Notes: generated from the letters alone by a model not told the origin. Shown: positions 35,272-44,967, numbered from the stretch's first letter. The stretch is DNA of 64,000 bases from Clostridiaceae bacterium M8S5 (GCA_029227815.1 CP118523.1:1736001-1800000); one strand, 5' to 3'. A program made the numbers and translations.

Positions 35272-36459
35272 ATGAAGGTATTAGTAATTAATTGTGGAAG
35301 CTCATCTTTAAAATATCAATTAATTGATATGACAGATGAAAATGTGTTAGCTAAAGGATTAGTTGAGAGAATTGGTATAGAAGGATCTAAAATAACTCAT
35401 AAAGCTAATGGTAAAAAAGCAGTTATAGAGCAGCCTATGGAAAATCATAAAGTTGCTTTAGGTTTAGTTATGGAGGCTCTATTAAATGAAGAACATGGAG
35501 CTATAAAATCAACAGATGAAATAAATGCTGTTGGACATAGAGTTGTTCACGGTGGAGAGAAATTTGCTACATCAGTAATTATTGATGATGAAGTAATTAA
35601 AGTTATGGAAGAATGTAGTGATTTAGCACCATTACATAACCCACCAAACATTACAGGAATTAGAGCATGTCAAGAACTTATGCCTAACACACCTATGGTA
35701 GGAGTATTTGATACAGCGTTCCATCAAACAATGCCAGAGCAGGCATATATTTATCCATTACCATATGAATTATATGAAAAATATGCTGTTAGAAGATATG
35801 GTTTCCACGGTACATCACACAAGTATGTAGCAGAGAGAGCTGCAGCTATATTAGGAAAAGATATGAAAGATTTAAGAATCATAACATGTCACTTAGGAAA
35901 CGGTGCAAGTGTAGCAGCTGTTAAGAACGGTGAGTGTGTTGATACAAGTATGGGACTTACACCTTTAGAAGGATTAGCAATGGGAACTAGATGTGGAGAT
36001 ATAGATCCAGCTATAATCCCATTCATCATGGAAAAAGAGGGTCTTGATATAGCAGGCATCAATAATCTTGTTAACAAGAAGTCAGGTGTTTTAGGGATAT
36101 CAGGAGTAAGCAGTGACTTTAGAGATATAGAAGGCGAAGCTGAAAAAGGAAATAAAAGAGCACAGCTTGCTTTAGATATATTTGCATATAGAGTTAGAAA
36201 ATATATAGGATCATACGCAGCTGCTATGGGCGGTGTTGATGCAGTAGTATTTACAGCTGGATTAGGTGAAAATTCTGCAATGACAAGAGCAGATATCTGC
36301 AAAGGCTTAGAATTTATAGGAATCAAAGTGGACGCAGATAAAAACAATATAAGAGGCGAAGAAAAAGTAGTTAGTACTGATGATGCATCTGTTAAAGTAT
36401 TGGTTGTGCCAACTAATGAAGAGTTAATGATAGCTAGAGATACAAAGAAATTAGTATAA
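35272..36459 (+). CDS. ackA: Acetate kinase
   Basis: Interconverts acetyl phosphate + ADP and acetate + ATP. Motifs: [15 protein letters not shown] near the start, '[10 protein letters not shown]', '[11 protein letters not shown]' and [13 protein letters not shown] with catalytic His/Arg; then [14 protein letters not shown] and the C-terminal FTAGLGENS. Length 395 aa. The ATG at 35272 follows AGGAGG; ten in-frame codons upstream are unlikely. Phosphotransacetylase (pta), the usual upstream partner, is absent here. A stable hairpin follows the gene. Confidence 0.97.
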   Translation: MKVLVINCGSSSLKYQLIDMTDENVLAKGLVERIGIEGSKITHKANGKKAVIEQPMENHKVALGLVMEALLNEEHGAIKSTDEINAVGHRVVHGGEKFATSVIIDDEVIKVMEECSDLAPLHNPPNITGIRACQELMPNTPMVGVFDTAFHQTMPEQAYIYPLPYELYEKYAVRRYGFHGTSHKYVAERAAAILGKDMKDLRIITCHLGNGASVAAVKNGECVDTSMGLTPLEGLAMGTRCGDIDPAIIPFIMEKEGLDIAGINNLVNKKSGVLGISGVSSDFRDIEGEAEKGNKRAQLALDIFAYRVRKYIGSYAAAMGGVDAVVFTAGLGENSAMTRADICKGLEFIGIKVDADKNNIRGEEKVVSTDDASVKVLVVPTNEELMIARDTKKLV

Positions 36460-36483
36460 ATAGAGTATATCTATTATATTTTA

Positions 36484-36515
36484 TCTGTAACGCCTTAAAT
36501 ACAAGGCGTTACAGA
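36484..36515 (+). terminator. Perfect 13-bp hairpin after ackA
   Basis: TCTGTAACGCCTT / AAGGCGTTACAGA with a 6-base loop. There is no T run after it (TGTTAGC follows), so it may act as an RNA-stabilising 3' end or a factor-assisted terminator. Confidence 0.6.
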
Positions 36516-36578
36516 TGTTAGCTATTATTAATTTATATAATTATAATCTTATTTTTCTAGAAATAATTAGCGTTAAAC

Positions 36579-36608
36579 TTGACAAAATGGCAACTTATTT
36601 ATTATAAT
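36579..36608 (+). promoter_or_regulatory. Sigma-A promoter of yceD-rpmF
   Basis: TTGACA (36579-36584), an 18-base spacer and TATAAT (36603-36608), about 32 bases upstream of the yceD start codon. Confidence 0.8.
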
Positions 36609-36639
36609 TAGTTTTGGCTATGTTCATGAGGTGAATATA

Positions 36640-37146
36640 ATGAAAATTGATATAACGAATATCATTAATGATGAACAGTTAAAAATTTCTGTAAAAGAAA
36701 ATATTCCTATTGAACCCTTAGCGTTAGATGCTAAAATGATTGAATTTGATGGTGGTGTTGATATAGAGTTTGACATCTATAAAGTAGATGGCAAAGATAT
36801 ATGCATTATTGGAAATATTCAATATAAATGTGGTGACGTATGTGATAGATGTCTAGAGACTTTTAAAAGAGAGGTTCAAGAGAAATTTTCAGGACAAATT
36901 ATAGAAAAAAGCGAAGATGAAGATATATATGAAAATATTATATTTTTTCATGAAAGTGGCAAAATCAACATTGCTGATATAGCAAGAGCAGTAATACTGT
37001 ATAATTTGCCTATGAAAAGCTTATGTAAACAAGATTGTAAAGGAATTTGCCCAAAATGCGGACAAAATCTTAACACAGTACAATGTGATTGTGATATTGA
37101 AGATATTGATCCAAGATTGAGCGAGTTAAAGAATTTTTTAAAGTAA
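36640..37146 (+). CDS. yceD: YceD/DUF177 protein
   Basis: A 168-aa DUF177 protein. It has the first cysteine pair in CGDVCDRCLETF and a C-terminal set CKQDCKGICPKCGQNLN followed by CDC. The family is linked to 23S rRNA accumulation and is almost always directly upstream of rpmF, as here. The ATG at 36640 follows GAGGTG; an in-frame GTG at 36631 is part of the binding site. Zinc binding is inferred from the cysteines. Confidence 0.9.
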   Translation: MKIDITNIINDEQLKISVKENIPIEPLALDAKMIEFDGGVDIEFDIYKVDGKDICIIGNIQYKCGDVCDRCLETFKREVQEKFSGQIIEKSEDEDIYENIIFFHESGKINIADIARAVILYNLPMKSLCKQDCKGICPKCGQNLNTVQCDCDIEDIDPRLSELKNFLK

Positions 37147-37164
37147 TTAAGGAGGTGTTTACAG

Positions 37165-37344
37165 ATGGCAGTACCTAAGCGTAAAACTTCAAAAGCAAGA
37201 AGAGATAAAAGAAGATCTGCAAACTCAAAAGCAGTTGCACCTACAATTGTAGAGTGTCCACAATGCCATGAACCAAAAGTTCCTCATAAAGTTTGTCCTG
37301 AGTGTGGATATTATAAAAATAAAGAAGTAATTGAGGTAGAGTAG
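37165..37344 (+). CDS. rpmF: 50S ribosomal protein L32
   Basis: A 59-aa protein starting [17 protein letters not shown], with a zinc ribbon CPQCHEPK ... [15 protein letters not shown] precedes the ATG. It is directly downstream of yceD (18 bases) and followed by a clear terminator. The zinc form (CxxC pairs), like L28 above, means both ribosomal proteins here are of the zinc-requiring type. Confidence 0.97.
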   Translation: MAVPKRKTSKARRDKRRSANSKAVAPTIVECPQCHEPKVPHKVCPECGYYKNKEVIEVE

Positions 37345-37347
37345 TAA

Positions 37348-37379
37348 AAAAAGATAGTGATTACGTCGCTATCTTTTTG
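37348..37379 (+). terminator. Terminator after rpmF
   Basis: AAAAGATAG-TGA / TCG-CTATCTTTTT around a TTACG loop, ending in a T run. It separates the yceD-rpmF unit from fapR. Confidence 0.85.
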
Positions 37380-37479
37380 TTAATATAACGGAATTTTAAA
37401 TATTATCTTGAAATTATCATGTTCTTATTATAATCTTAATAATAGGTGGTATATTTAGTAATAAATGAGGTGAATGCTT

Positions 37480-38043
37480 ATGACAGCAAAGCTACCAAAA
37501 AAACAAAGACAGATTAGATTAAAACAGAGCCTAAAGGAAGATCCATTTCTAACGGATGAAGAACTAATGCAAAAATACAATGTAAGCATACAAACTATTA
37601 GACTTGATAGGTTAGAACTGGGTATTCCTGAGCTTAGAGAAAGAATAAAGAACGTAGCTGAATTAAATTACTCTAAAGTAAGAGCAATTGGTGGAACAGA
37701 GATAGTAGGAGAATTGGTTGACTTAAATTTAGGTAAAAACGGTATTTCAATACTAGAGACTGATAGCCAGATGGCATTTAAGAAAACTAACATAGTTAGA
37801 GGACATTACATATATGCACAAGCTGAATCAATAGCTATGGCAGTTATAGATGCTGACGTTGCGCTGACAGGAGTAGCAAATATCAAATACAATGAACCAG
37901 TAGAAGCAGGTGAAAAACTAATAGCTAAAGCAGAAGTAGTCAGAACTAGAGATAACAACAAGTACTTTGTTCATGTATTTATATACTCTAACCAAAAGCA
38001 AGTATTCAGAGGTAAGTTTATTTTAGTTGCTTTAGAGAAATAA
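37480..38043 (+). CDS. fapR: Fatty acid and phospholipid synthesis repressor FapR
   Basis: An N-terminal helix-turn-helix ([20 protein letters not shown], about residues 20-40) is joined to a hot-dog thioesterase-like domain (about 60-187) that binds malonyl-CoA/malonyl-ACP and releases the repressor from DNA. The effector-domain signature [17 protein letters not shown] is visible. 187 aa. The ATG at 37480 is seven bases after GAGGTG; the ATG two codons upstream is too close. It precedes plsX, as in Bacilli. A TATAAT lies at about 37427, with a TTGAAA 15 bases upstream that is a slightly short-spaced -35. Confidence 0.93.
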   Translation: MTAKLPKKQRQIRLKQSLKEDPFLTDEELMQKYNVSIQTIRLDRLELGIPELRERIKNVAELNYSKVRAIGGTEIVGELVDLNLGKNGISILETDSQMAFKKTNIVRGHYIYAQAESIAMAVIDADVALTGVANIKYNEPVEAGEKLIAKAEVVRTRDNNKYFVHVFIYSNQKQVFRGKFILVALEK

Positions 38044-38044
38044 T

Positions 38045-38127
38045 TCTGAATAATTTATGGAAATTTGATGAATATGTTGTAGTTTTCTAAAATACAATAT
38101 TATTGATTTTCTATGAATAATTTAGGA
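38045..38127. repeat. Short inverted-repeat element between fapR and plsX (type B derivative)
   Basis: TCTGAATAATTTATGGAA at the left and CTATGAATAATTTAGGA at the right form imperfect inverted ends. About 60 bases match the reverse complement of the 34871-35030 element (GATGAATATG-TGTAGTTTTCTAAA and TTGATTTTCTATGAATAATT), with the middle deleted. It fills most of the 100-base gap before plsX. Confidence 0.6.
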
Positions 38128-38144
38128 TAATTAAGGAGGATAAC

Positions 38145-39140
38145 ATGAAAATAGTTGTTGACGCTATGGGAGGGGATCATGGTGTAATTTCTAATGTCAA
38201 AGGAGCAATAGATGCTACTTTAGAGTTAGGAGTAGATGTCGTATTAGTAGGAAAAGAAGAGTTAATCAGCCAAGAGCTAAAAAAACATGATTATAATGGT
38301 TCTAGAATCGAGATAGTAAATGCAGATACGACAATAGAAAACGAAGATAAACCAGCAAAAGCAATTCGAAGAAAGAAGGATTCTTCATTAGTAGTTGGAA
38401 TGCAATTAATTAAAGAGGGTAAAGCAGATGCTTTTGTATCAGCTGGTAATACCGGAGCGCTTCTAGCAGGTGGACTGTTTATAGTAGGCAGGATAAAAGG
38501 TATAGATAGACCAGCAATAGCACCATTTTATCCTAGTAAAGGTGGTCCAAGTGTACTATTAGATGCAGGAGCAAACGCTGATTGTAAAGCTAGGTATTTA
38601 AAACAGTTTGCTATAATGGGTTCAATTTATGCTAATAAAATTTTAAAGATTCCAAATCCTAAAGTTGGTTTAGTCAATATAGGTACTGAAGAAGGTAAGG
38701 GAAATGAGTTAGTTAAAGAATCCTACGAATTATTAAAAAATACAGATATTAATTTTGTTGGGAACGTTGAGGCAAGAGATATACCAGAGGGTATAGTTGA
38801 TGTAATGGTTTGTGATGGTTTTGTAGGAAACACTATACTTAAACTATCAGAAGGAATTGCTAAGATGCTGTTTTCTCAGATAAAAGATGTGTTTATGAGT
38901 TCGCTAAAAAATAAAATAGGTGCTTTAATGATAAAATCAGGATTGAAAGAACTTAAAGCAAAAATGGATTATAGTGAATATGGTGGGGCATTACTGATAG
39001 GACTAAAATCACCAGTTATCAAAGCACATGGTAGTTCGAATGCTAAAGCTATAAAGAATGCCATAAAGCAGGCGAAAAACATAGTAGATGCAAATGTAGT
39101 AAATATTATAAAAGATGAAGTAGAAGACTTGAATAATTAG
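38145..39140 (+). CDS. plsX: Phosphate acyltransferase PlsX
   Basis: Converts acyl-ACP to acyl phosphate for PlsY at the start of phospholipid synthesis. Motifs: IVVDAMGGDHGVISNVKGA, 'ADAFVSAGNTGALLAGG', LLDAGANADCKARYL, VMVCDGFVGNTILKLSEG and GGALLIGLKSPVIKAHGSS. Length 331 aa. AAGGAGG precedes the ATG. In B. subtilis fabD and fabG lie between plsX and acpP; here they are absent and acpP follows after 48 bases. Confidence 0.96.
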   Translation: MKIVVDAMGGDHGVISNVKGAIDATLELGVDVVLVGKEELISQELKKHDYNGSRIEIVNADTTIENEDKPAKAIRRKKDSSLVVGMQLIKEGKADAFVSAGNTGALLAGGLFIVGRIKGIDRPAIAPFYPSKGGPSVLLDAGANADCKARYLKQFAIMGSIYANKILKIPNPKVGLVNIGTEEGKGNELVKESYELLKNTDINFVGNVEARDIPEGIVDVMVCDGFVGNTILKLSEGIAKMLFSQIKDVFMSSLKNKIGALMIKSGLKELKAKMDYSEYGGALLIGLKSPVIKAHGSSNAKAIKNAIKQAKNIVDANVVNIIKDEVEDLNN

Positions 39141-39188
39141 CTAAATATTGTATAATATAATCTAGTAAGACATGAAGGAGGTGGCAAG

Positions 39189-39416
39189 ATGGTATTTGAA
39201 AAATTGGTAAAGATCATACATGAACAACTATCTGTTCCTGCTGAAGATATAACCTTAGAAACTTCATTACAAAATGATCTAGAAGCTGATTCATTAGATA
39301 TTGTAGAACTAATTATGGCTATTGAAGATGAGTTTAATATAGAAATATCAGATGACGAAGCTGAAAGCATAAAGACTGTAAAGGATGCAGTAGAGTATAT
39401 AGAGAAACTCGTTTAA
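39189..39416 (+). CDS. acpP: Acyl carrier protein
   Basis: A 75-aa acidic four-helix carrier protein with the phosphopantetheine attachment Ser in [12 protein letters not shown]. It carries growing acyl chains. GAAGGAGGTG precedes the ATG. Positioned plsX-acpP-rnc, a conserved Firmicute order with the intervening fatty acid synthase genes missing. Confidence 0.97.
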   Translation: MVFEKLVKIIHEQLSVPAEDITLETSLQNDLEADSLDIVELIMAIEDEFNIEISDDEAESIKTVKDAVEYIEKLV

Positions 39417-39422
39417 CAAGAC

Positions 39423-39453
39423 AGCCCTGAAAAAATAATCGGGGCTTTATATT
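39423..39453 (+). terminator. Terminator-like hairpin after acpP
   Basis: AGCCCTGA (39423-39430) / TCGGGGCT (39439-39446), 8 bp with one G-T pair, followed by TTATATTT. Confidence 0.65.
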
Positions 39454-39533
39454 TATAAAAATAGATAATATTATCAATATTTTAAGAAGCATTAAGGTAT
39501 TTATAATATTATCAAACATAGTTGGAGGATAGT

Positions 39534-40256
39534 ATGAATAAAATCAAACCGAAACGGATGCATGAGTTAAATTCATTGCAAAATATAATAAAATATAATT
39601 TTAAAAATCTAGAATTATTAAATAGAGCACTTACACATAGTTCGTATGCAAACGAACACAGAAGATTAAATATAAAATACAACGAGAGACTAGAGTTTTT
39701 AGGAGATGCGGTACTTGGATTAGTAATAAGTGATTATATATTTAAAAAATATAACCACTATCCAGAAGGTGAGCTAACAAAACTTAGAGCTATAGTTGTA
39801 TGTGAACGTTCGCTTGATTATATGTCAAAGAAGCTTGAGTTTGGCAAATACCTATTGCTAGGTAGAGGAGAAGAGGCAACAGGTGGAAGAGAGAGAGTTT
39901 CAATACTAGCAGATACATTTGAATCAATAGTTGGTGCTATATACCTAGATGCTGGTTTGGAAAAGGCTAAGATATTTATACTCAGTAATATGATAGAGAT
40001 AATAGATAGTGCAGTAGAAGGCAAAATATTCTTAGATTATAAAACACAATTACAAGAGCATATGCAACAAATGGAAAAATGCAATATCAAATATACCGTA
40101 GTAAATGAAGAAGGTCCAGACCACAACAAAATATTCTATGTTGATGTAAGTAATTGTGATATAGTAATAGGAAGTGGTAAGGGTAAAAGTAAAAAAGAAG
40201 CAGAACAAAACGCTGCAAAGCAAGCACTAGACAAAGAAGGGTTATTAAATGAGTAA
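39534..40256 (+). CDS. rnc: Ribonuclease III
   Basis: Cleaves double-stranded RNA, including rRNA precursors. The catalytic signature NERLEFLGDAVLGLVIS is present, with the second metal-site region ADTFESIVGAIYLDAGL. The C-terminal double-stranded RNA binding domain ends with GKSKKEAEQNAAKQAL. 240 aa from the ATG at 39534 after GGAGG. Its last 8 bases overlap the next gene. The rnc-smc-ftsY series is the standard order. Confidence 0.97.
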   Translation: MNKIKPKRMHELNSLQNIIKYNFKNLELLNRALTHSSYANEHRRLNIKYNERLEFLGDAVLGLVISDYIFKKYNHYPEGELTKLRAIVVCERSLDYMSKKLEFGKYLLLGRGEEATGGRERVSILADTFESIVGAIYLDAGLEKAKIFILSNMIEIIDSAVEGKIFLDYKTQLQEHMQQMEKCNIKYTVVNEEGPDHNKIFYVDVSNCDIVIGSGKGKSKKEAEQNAAKQALDKEGLLNE

Positions 40257-41334
40257 AAAAATAAAAATAATTCCTATTTTCGTGCCACATCAAGGGTGCG
40301 TTAATGATTGTGTGTTTTGTAATCAGAAAAAGATTACTGGATTAAGTACGAGTATGACAAAAGAGCAGGTAATTTTTATCATAGAAAGAAATCTTAAGAC
40401 AATGAGTGATGATTGCCAGAAGCAGATTGCATTCTATGGAGGTAGCTTTACAGCCATAGATTTAACTATTCAAAAAGAACTACTAGCAGTAGCTAAAAGC
40501 TACAAAGACAGTAAGCGGATAGATAAGATAAAGCTTTCGACTAGACCTGATTATATAAACAGACATATACTAGATATATTAAAAGAAAATAGAGTAGATA
40601 TTATTGAGTTAGGAGTACAATCGTTAGATGAAGAAGTCCTCAGGTTGAGCAATAGGGGTCATAGCATTAAACATGTATATGATGCTGTAAAACTGATAAG
40701 AGAGTATAAATTTACATTGGGATTACAAATGATGATTGGCTTAGCAGGAGATAACGAAGAAAAGTGTATAAAAACAGCTAAAGAGTTTATAAAGTTAAAG
40801 CCAGATATAGTTAGAATATATCCTACATTAGTATTAAAAGAAACACTACTTGCAGATATGCTTTCATCAGGAGAATATCAACCAGTAAACTTAGAAGAAG
40901 CTGTGAGAATAAGTGCAAAGCTATTGATGATGTTTACTTTTAATGGAATCAATGTCATAAGAGTAGGTTTGCAACCGACAGATAATATAACAGAAGGAAA
41001 TGATGTATTAGCTGGACCATTTCATCCAGCATTCAGACAGCTTACTGAGAGCTATATATACAGGTTAATAATAGATGAATCATTCGCTGAGAATGATATA
41101 AAGGATACAGAGAGTATATCGGTCGAAATATCTAGTAAACAAATATCTAACTTTGTTGGCAATAAAAAAACAAATATAAATCATATAACTAAAGTATTTA
41201 GGATAAATAAGGTTAATATTATGGCTAATAACGAATTAAAACAAGAAATAAAAGTGTATATTAAAGATGAGATAATTGATATAGATATAAAAAAATATAC
41301 TAAAAAATACTTAAAAGAAAATGGATTAATATAG
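40249..41334 (+). CDS. Radical SAM protein, Elp3-like, function unknown
   Basis: The cluster motif is CVNDCVFCNQ (CxxxCxxC) near residue 16, and 'AFYGGSFTAID' and ELGVQSLDEEVL are typical of the Elp3/HemN-like radical SAM subgroup. The remaining SAM-barrel segments include TRPDYINRHIL and 'GLQMMIGLAGDNEEK'. There is no acetyltransferase domain, and the C-terminal 90 residues are not recognised. 361 aa. Translation is coupled to rnc by overlap. This gene sits between rnc and smc in many Clostridia but not in B. subtilis. Substrate unknown. Confidence 0.85.
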   Translation: MSKKIKIIPIFVPHQGCVNDCVFCNQKKITGLSTSMTKEQVIFIIERNLKTMSDDCQKQIAFYGGSFTAIDLTIQKELLAVAKSYKDSKRIDKIKLSTRPDYINRHILDILKENRVDIIELGVQSLDEEVLRLSNRGHSIKHVYDAVKLIREYKFTLGLQMMIGLAGDNEEKCIKTAKEFIKLKPDIVRIYPTLVLKETLLADMLSSGEYQPVNLEEAVRISAKLLMMFTFNGINVIRVGLQPTDNITEGNDVLAGPFHPAFRQLTESYIYRLIIDESFAENDIKDTESISVEISSKQISNFVGNKKTNINHITKVFRINKVNIMANNELKQEIKVYIKDEIIDIDIKKYTKKYLKENGLI

Positions 41335-41370
41335 TAATAAAAACCGTAATAGCGAATGAGGTGGTTAAAT

Positions 41371-44300
41371 TTGTATTTAAAGAGGATAGAGCTAAATGGT
41401 TTTAAATCCTTTGCAGATAAAACATCCATAGAGTTTAAAGAGGGTATAACAGGTGTAGTAGGGCCAAATGGAAGTGGTAAAAGTAACATATCAGATTCTA
41501 TAAGATGGGTACTAGGAGAACAGAGTGCAAAAACCCTTAGAGGTGGTAAGATGCAGGATGTTATTTTCTCAGGAACCTCTACTCGTAAACCTGTAGGATA
41601 TGCTGAGATAACTCTAGTAATGGATAACAAAAACAAAAAACTTCCATTAGATTATTCAGAGGTTAATATAACAAGGCGTGTATTTCGCTCAGGAGATAGT
41701 GAGTATTATATAAATAAGACTGCATGTAGACTAAAAGATATTAAGGAACTCTTTATGGATACAGGAGTAGGTATAGATGGATACTCAATAATTGGACAAG
41801 GTCGTATAGATGAGATACTTAGCACAAAATCAGAAGATAGAAGAAATTTATTTGAAGAAGCTGCGGGTATTGTTAAATACAAGACTAGAAAAAAAGAAGC
41901 AGAGAAAAAACTAGAAAAGACAAAGGATAATCTTTCTAGAATCAATGACATCATTTTTGAGTTAGAAAGTCAAATAGAACCACTAGAAAATCAGTCAAGA
42001 AAAGCGAAGAAATATTTAGAGCTAAGTGAAAGGCTTAAGAAAAATGAAATAAATTTGTTTGTACATGAGATAGATCACATAGAAGAAAAAAAGATGGTCT
42101 TAAAAAAACAAATAGAATCATTACAAAAACAAAAAAGCTTTTATACAATAGAAAATGAAACAATAGAAAAAAAACTAAACGACTATAAAGCTAAGATAGA
42201 TGAAATAAGCAAGGTAATAGAAATAGATTCAGATATCAAATATGATATGCACAGTAAAATAGAGAAAAAAGAAGGAGATATTCTTTTAATAAATGAAAGA
42301 AATATCTTTTTGAATGCTGAAAATGAGAGATTAGAAAAAGAATCTGTACTTGCAAAACAAAATATTTCTGATATAGAAGAGAAGAAAGGAAAGACACATT
42401 TAGATTTAGAAACTTTAACAAAAGATATATCAGCGGTTGAAAACCGCCTTGAAAGTGGCAGAGGTGGATTAGATGAAGCACAGATAAAAATAACAGAAAA
42501 TCAAAATCTGATAGAAGAAAAAAAATCAGAGTTAATACACAACTTAAATCTAGAAGCAGAGAAAAAAAGCAAAATAAATATGATGGAGTCATTTAACAAG
42601 AACATAGACAAAAGAATTGACCAGCTTAACACAGAAATAAAGGAATATGAAAGTAAAATAGATGAGAAAAATGTGCATCTTGCGGGTAACAAAGACAAGG
42701 TTGATATTGAACAAAAAAGACTTACAGATATCAGTATTGACATAGATTCAAATAGAAATAAAAGAACAAATCTAGTGAATTTATTTAATGATAAAGTAAA
42801 ACAAATGGATAACATAAAAGGGGAGCTACAAGGTGCAATATCAAAGGCTAGACTTTTAAAAGATATGGAGGATGAGTATGATGGATTTTACAAGAGTGTC
42901 AAGAACATACTCGTTGCTTCCAAAGGATATCATAGCTTTTCAAAAGGGATTAAAGGAGTAGTAGCAGAGCTGATAAAAGTAGATCAGAGATATGAAAGAG
43001 CTATAGAGATAGCATTAGGTGCTAGTATACAGAATGTTGTAACAGAAAATGATGTATCGGCAAAATCAGCGGTAGAATATCTCAAGAAAAATAAGCTTGG
43101 AAGAGTAACTTTTTTGCCAATGAACTTAATAAAAGGCAATAGAATAAATCAAAGATACAGTAATGAAGGTTTTATAGGCATAGCATGTGATCTAATAGAT
43201 TATGATAGTAAATATAAAAATATATTTGAGCATTTGCTTGGCAAGACTATAATCGTTGATAATCTAGACAATGGCATAAAGCTATTAAAATCTCTAAATA
43301 AGTATGCTAAGATTGTAACACTTGATGGAGACGTACTTAGTCCGGGGGGGAGTATAACAGGTGGAAGCTATAACAAGAAAAATACAAGCTTGCTATCTAG
43401 AAAAAGAATAATTGATGAATTAGAAGAAAAAATAACAGAAAATAAAAAACAATATAAAATAATAGAAGATGAGTGTATAAAACTTAAAAATGATATAAAA
43501 GAAACAGAAGAAGATAGCAATGACAAGAAGGATGAGTTAGATGCATTAAAGGTCAAAATAATTAATCTTAAAAATGAAATAATAAAAGATGAAGAAAGCA
43601 TACAAAACATCGAGTTGTCTATAAATAAATTGAATCAGCAAAGGGAATCATTAACTGAAGAAAATATTGGTTCTAGAGATGATTTAGATAGATTAAACGA
43701 GGAAATATTGAAACTAAACGATGAAAATGTAATAATTAAAAAACACATCGATGAAATTGAAGAAGCTAATAATAGAGCTAAAGAGGAGTACGAGCAAAAA
43801 AGTAAAGAAATAATCCAGATGCAGATGAAGCTGGCTTCGTCTATAGAAAACAAGAGACATATAAGTGAGAGTATTGTTAGATTAGATGAAAGTAAAGATG
43901 ATAGTACAAAAAAGTTAGAAGAGATAGGTTTATTATTAGAAGAGAATAATAAAAAAATCAATGAAAATAAAATAAATCGAGATAACTTTATAAAAGAAAA
44001 AGAAGAAATGGAAATTGCTTTAGAGAAGTTAGCAGAAAAGCTAGAAGACTATAAAGAAGAAAAACAAGAGCATATCGAAGTATATGATAAAGCGCAAGAA
44101 AAGTTTAAATTGGTTATGAATAAACTTAATGAGTACAATGAAGAACTTCAAAGAGTAGAGCTAAAAAGTGAAAAATATAATATTCAGTTAGAAAACTACA
44201 ACAATAGACTATGGGAAGAATACGAGATGTCTTATCAAATGGCATCAGGTTACAAAGAAGAAATAGAAAATATCAATATTGTTAAGAGTGAAGTTAGTAA

Positions 44301-44943
44301 ATTGAGAAAATCAATAAGAGCATTAGGAAATATAAATTTAGACTCTATAGAGCAGTTCATAAGTGTAAGTGAAAGATACGAGTTTATGACAAGTCAGAGA
44401 GATGATCTAACAGATGCTAAGACTTCATTAAATCAAGTAATAAGAGATATGGAAACAAAGATGAAGGACAAGTTTAAAGAGAACTTTGTATTAATAAAGA
44501 AGCATTTCAATGAAGTTTTTGTTAAGCTTTTTGGAGGAGGAAAAGCAGATATCAAACTCGAAGATGAGGAAGATATACTATCCTCAGGTATTGAGATTAT
44601 AGCACAACCTCCAGGTAAAAAGCTACAAAACATAATGCTTTTATCAGGAGGAGAAAAAGCACTAACTGCTATAGCTCTTCTGTTTGCAATACTAAAGCTA
44701 AAGCCTACGCCATTTTGTATATTAGATGAGATTGAGGCTGCATTAGATGATGCGAATGTTTATAGATTTGCAGATTATTTGAAGCATTACTCTAATAATA
44801 CTCAATTTATAGTCATAACTCATAGAAAAGGTACAATGGAATCAGTAGATACATTATATGGAGTGACAATGCAAGAAAAAGGTGTAAGTAAAGTAATATC
44901 AGTTAGATTAGATGATATACTAGATGAAGTAGCAACTAGTTAA
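41371..44943 (+). CDS. smc: Chromosome segregation ATPase SMC
   Basis: The core of the SMC-ScpAB condensin. I start at TTG 41371 ((M)YLKRIELNGFKSFADK), six bases after GAGGTGG; the ATG at 41356 overlaps that site. Walker A GPNGSGKS at residues 31-38, a long coiled coil, a hinge domain at about 515-680 (GIKGVVAELIKVDQRYERA), and a returning coiled coil. The signature LSGGEKALTAIALLFA is at about 1091 and Walker B CILDEIEAALDD at about 1115. Length 1190 aa. Followed after 24 bases by ftsY, the typical order. Confidence 0.97.
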   Translation: MYLKRIELNGFKSFADKTSIEFKEGITGVVGPNGSGKSNISDSIRWVLGEQSAKTLRGGKMQDVIFSGTSTRKPVGYAEITLVMDNKNKKLPLDYSEVNITRRVFRSGDSEYYINKTACRLKDIKELFMDTGVGIDGYSIIGQGRIDEILSTKSEDRRNLFEEAAGIVKYKTRKKEAEKKLEKTKDNLSRINDIIFELESQIEPLENQSRKAKKYLELSERLKKNEINLFVHEIDHIEEKKMVLKKQIESLQKQKSFYTIENETIEKKLNDYKAKIDEISKVIEIDSDIKYDMHSKIEKKEGDILLINERNIFLNAENERLEKESVLAKQNISDIEEKKGKTHLDLETLTKDISAVENRLESGRGGLDEAQIKITENQNLIEEKKSELIHNLNLEAEKKSKINMMESFNKNIDKRIDQLNTEIKEYESKIDEKNVHLAGNKDKVDIEQKRLTDISIDIDSNRNKRTNLVNLFNDKVKQMDNIKGELQGAISKARLLKDMEDEYDGFYKSVKNILVASKGYHSFSKGIKGVVAELIKVDQRYERAIEIALGASIQNVVTENDVSAKSAVEYLKKNKLGRVTFLPMNLIKGNRINQRYSNEGFIGIACDLIDYDSKYKNIFEHLLGKTIIVDNLDNGIKLLKSLNKYAKIVTLDGDVLSPGGSITGGSYNKKNTSLLSRKRIIDELEEKITENKKQYKIIEDECIKLKNDIKETEEDSNDKKDELDALKVKIINLKNEIIKDEESIQNIELSINKLNQQRESLTEENIGSRDDLDRLNEEILKLNDENVIIKKHIDEIEEANNRAKEEYEQKSKEIIQMQMKLASSIENKRHISESIVRLDESKDDSTKKLEEIGLLLEENNKKINENKINRDNFIKEKEEMEIALEKLAEKLEDYKEEKQEHIEVYDKAQEKFKLVMNKLNEYNEELQRVELKSEKYNIQLENYNNRLWEEYEMSYQMASGYKEEIENINIVKSEVSKLRKSIRALGNINLDSIEQFISVSERYEFMTSQRDDLTDAKTSLNQVIRDMETKMKDKFKENFVLIKKHFNEVFVKLFGGGKADIKLEDEEDILSSGIEIIAQPPGKKLQNIMLLSGGEKALTAIALLFAILKLKPTPFCILDEIEAALDDANVYRFADYLKHYSNNTQFIVITHRKGTMESVDTLYGVTMQEKGVSKVISVRLDDILDEVATS

Positions 44944-44967
44944 GTTCATAATTTAGGAGGCAAAAAG

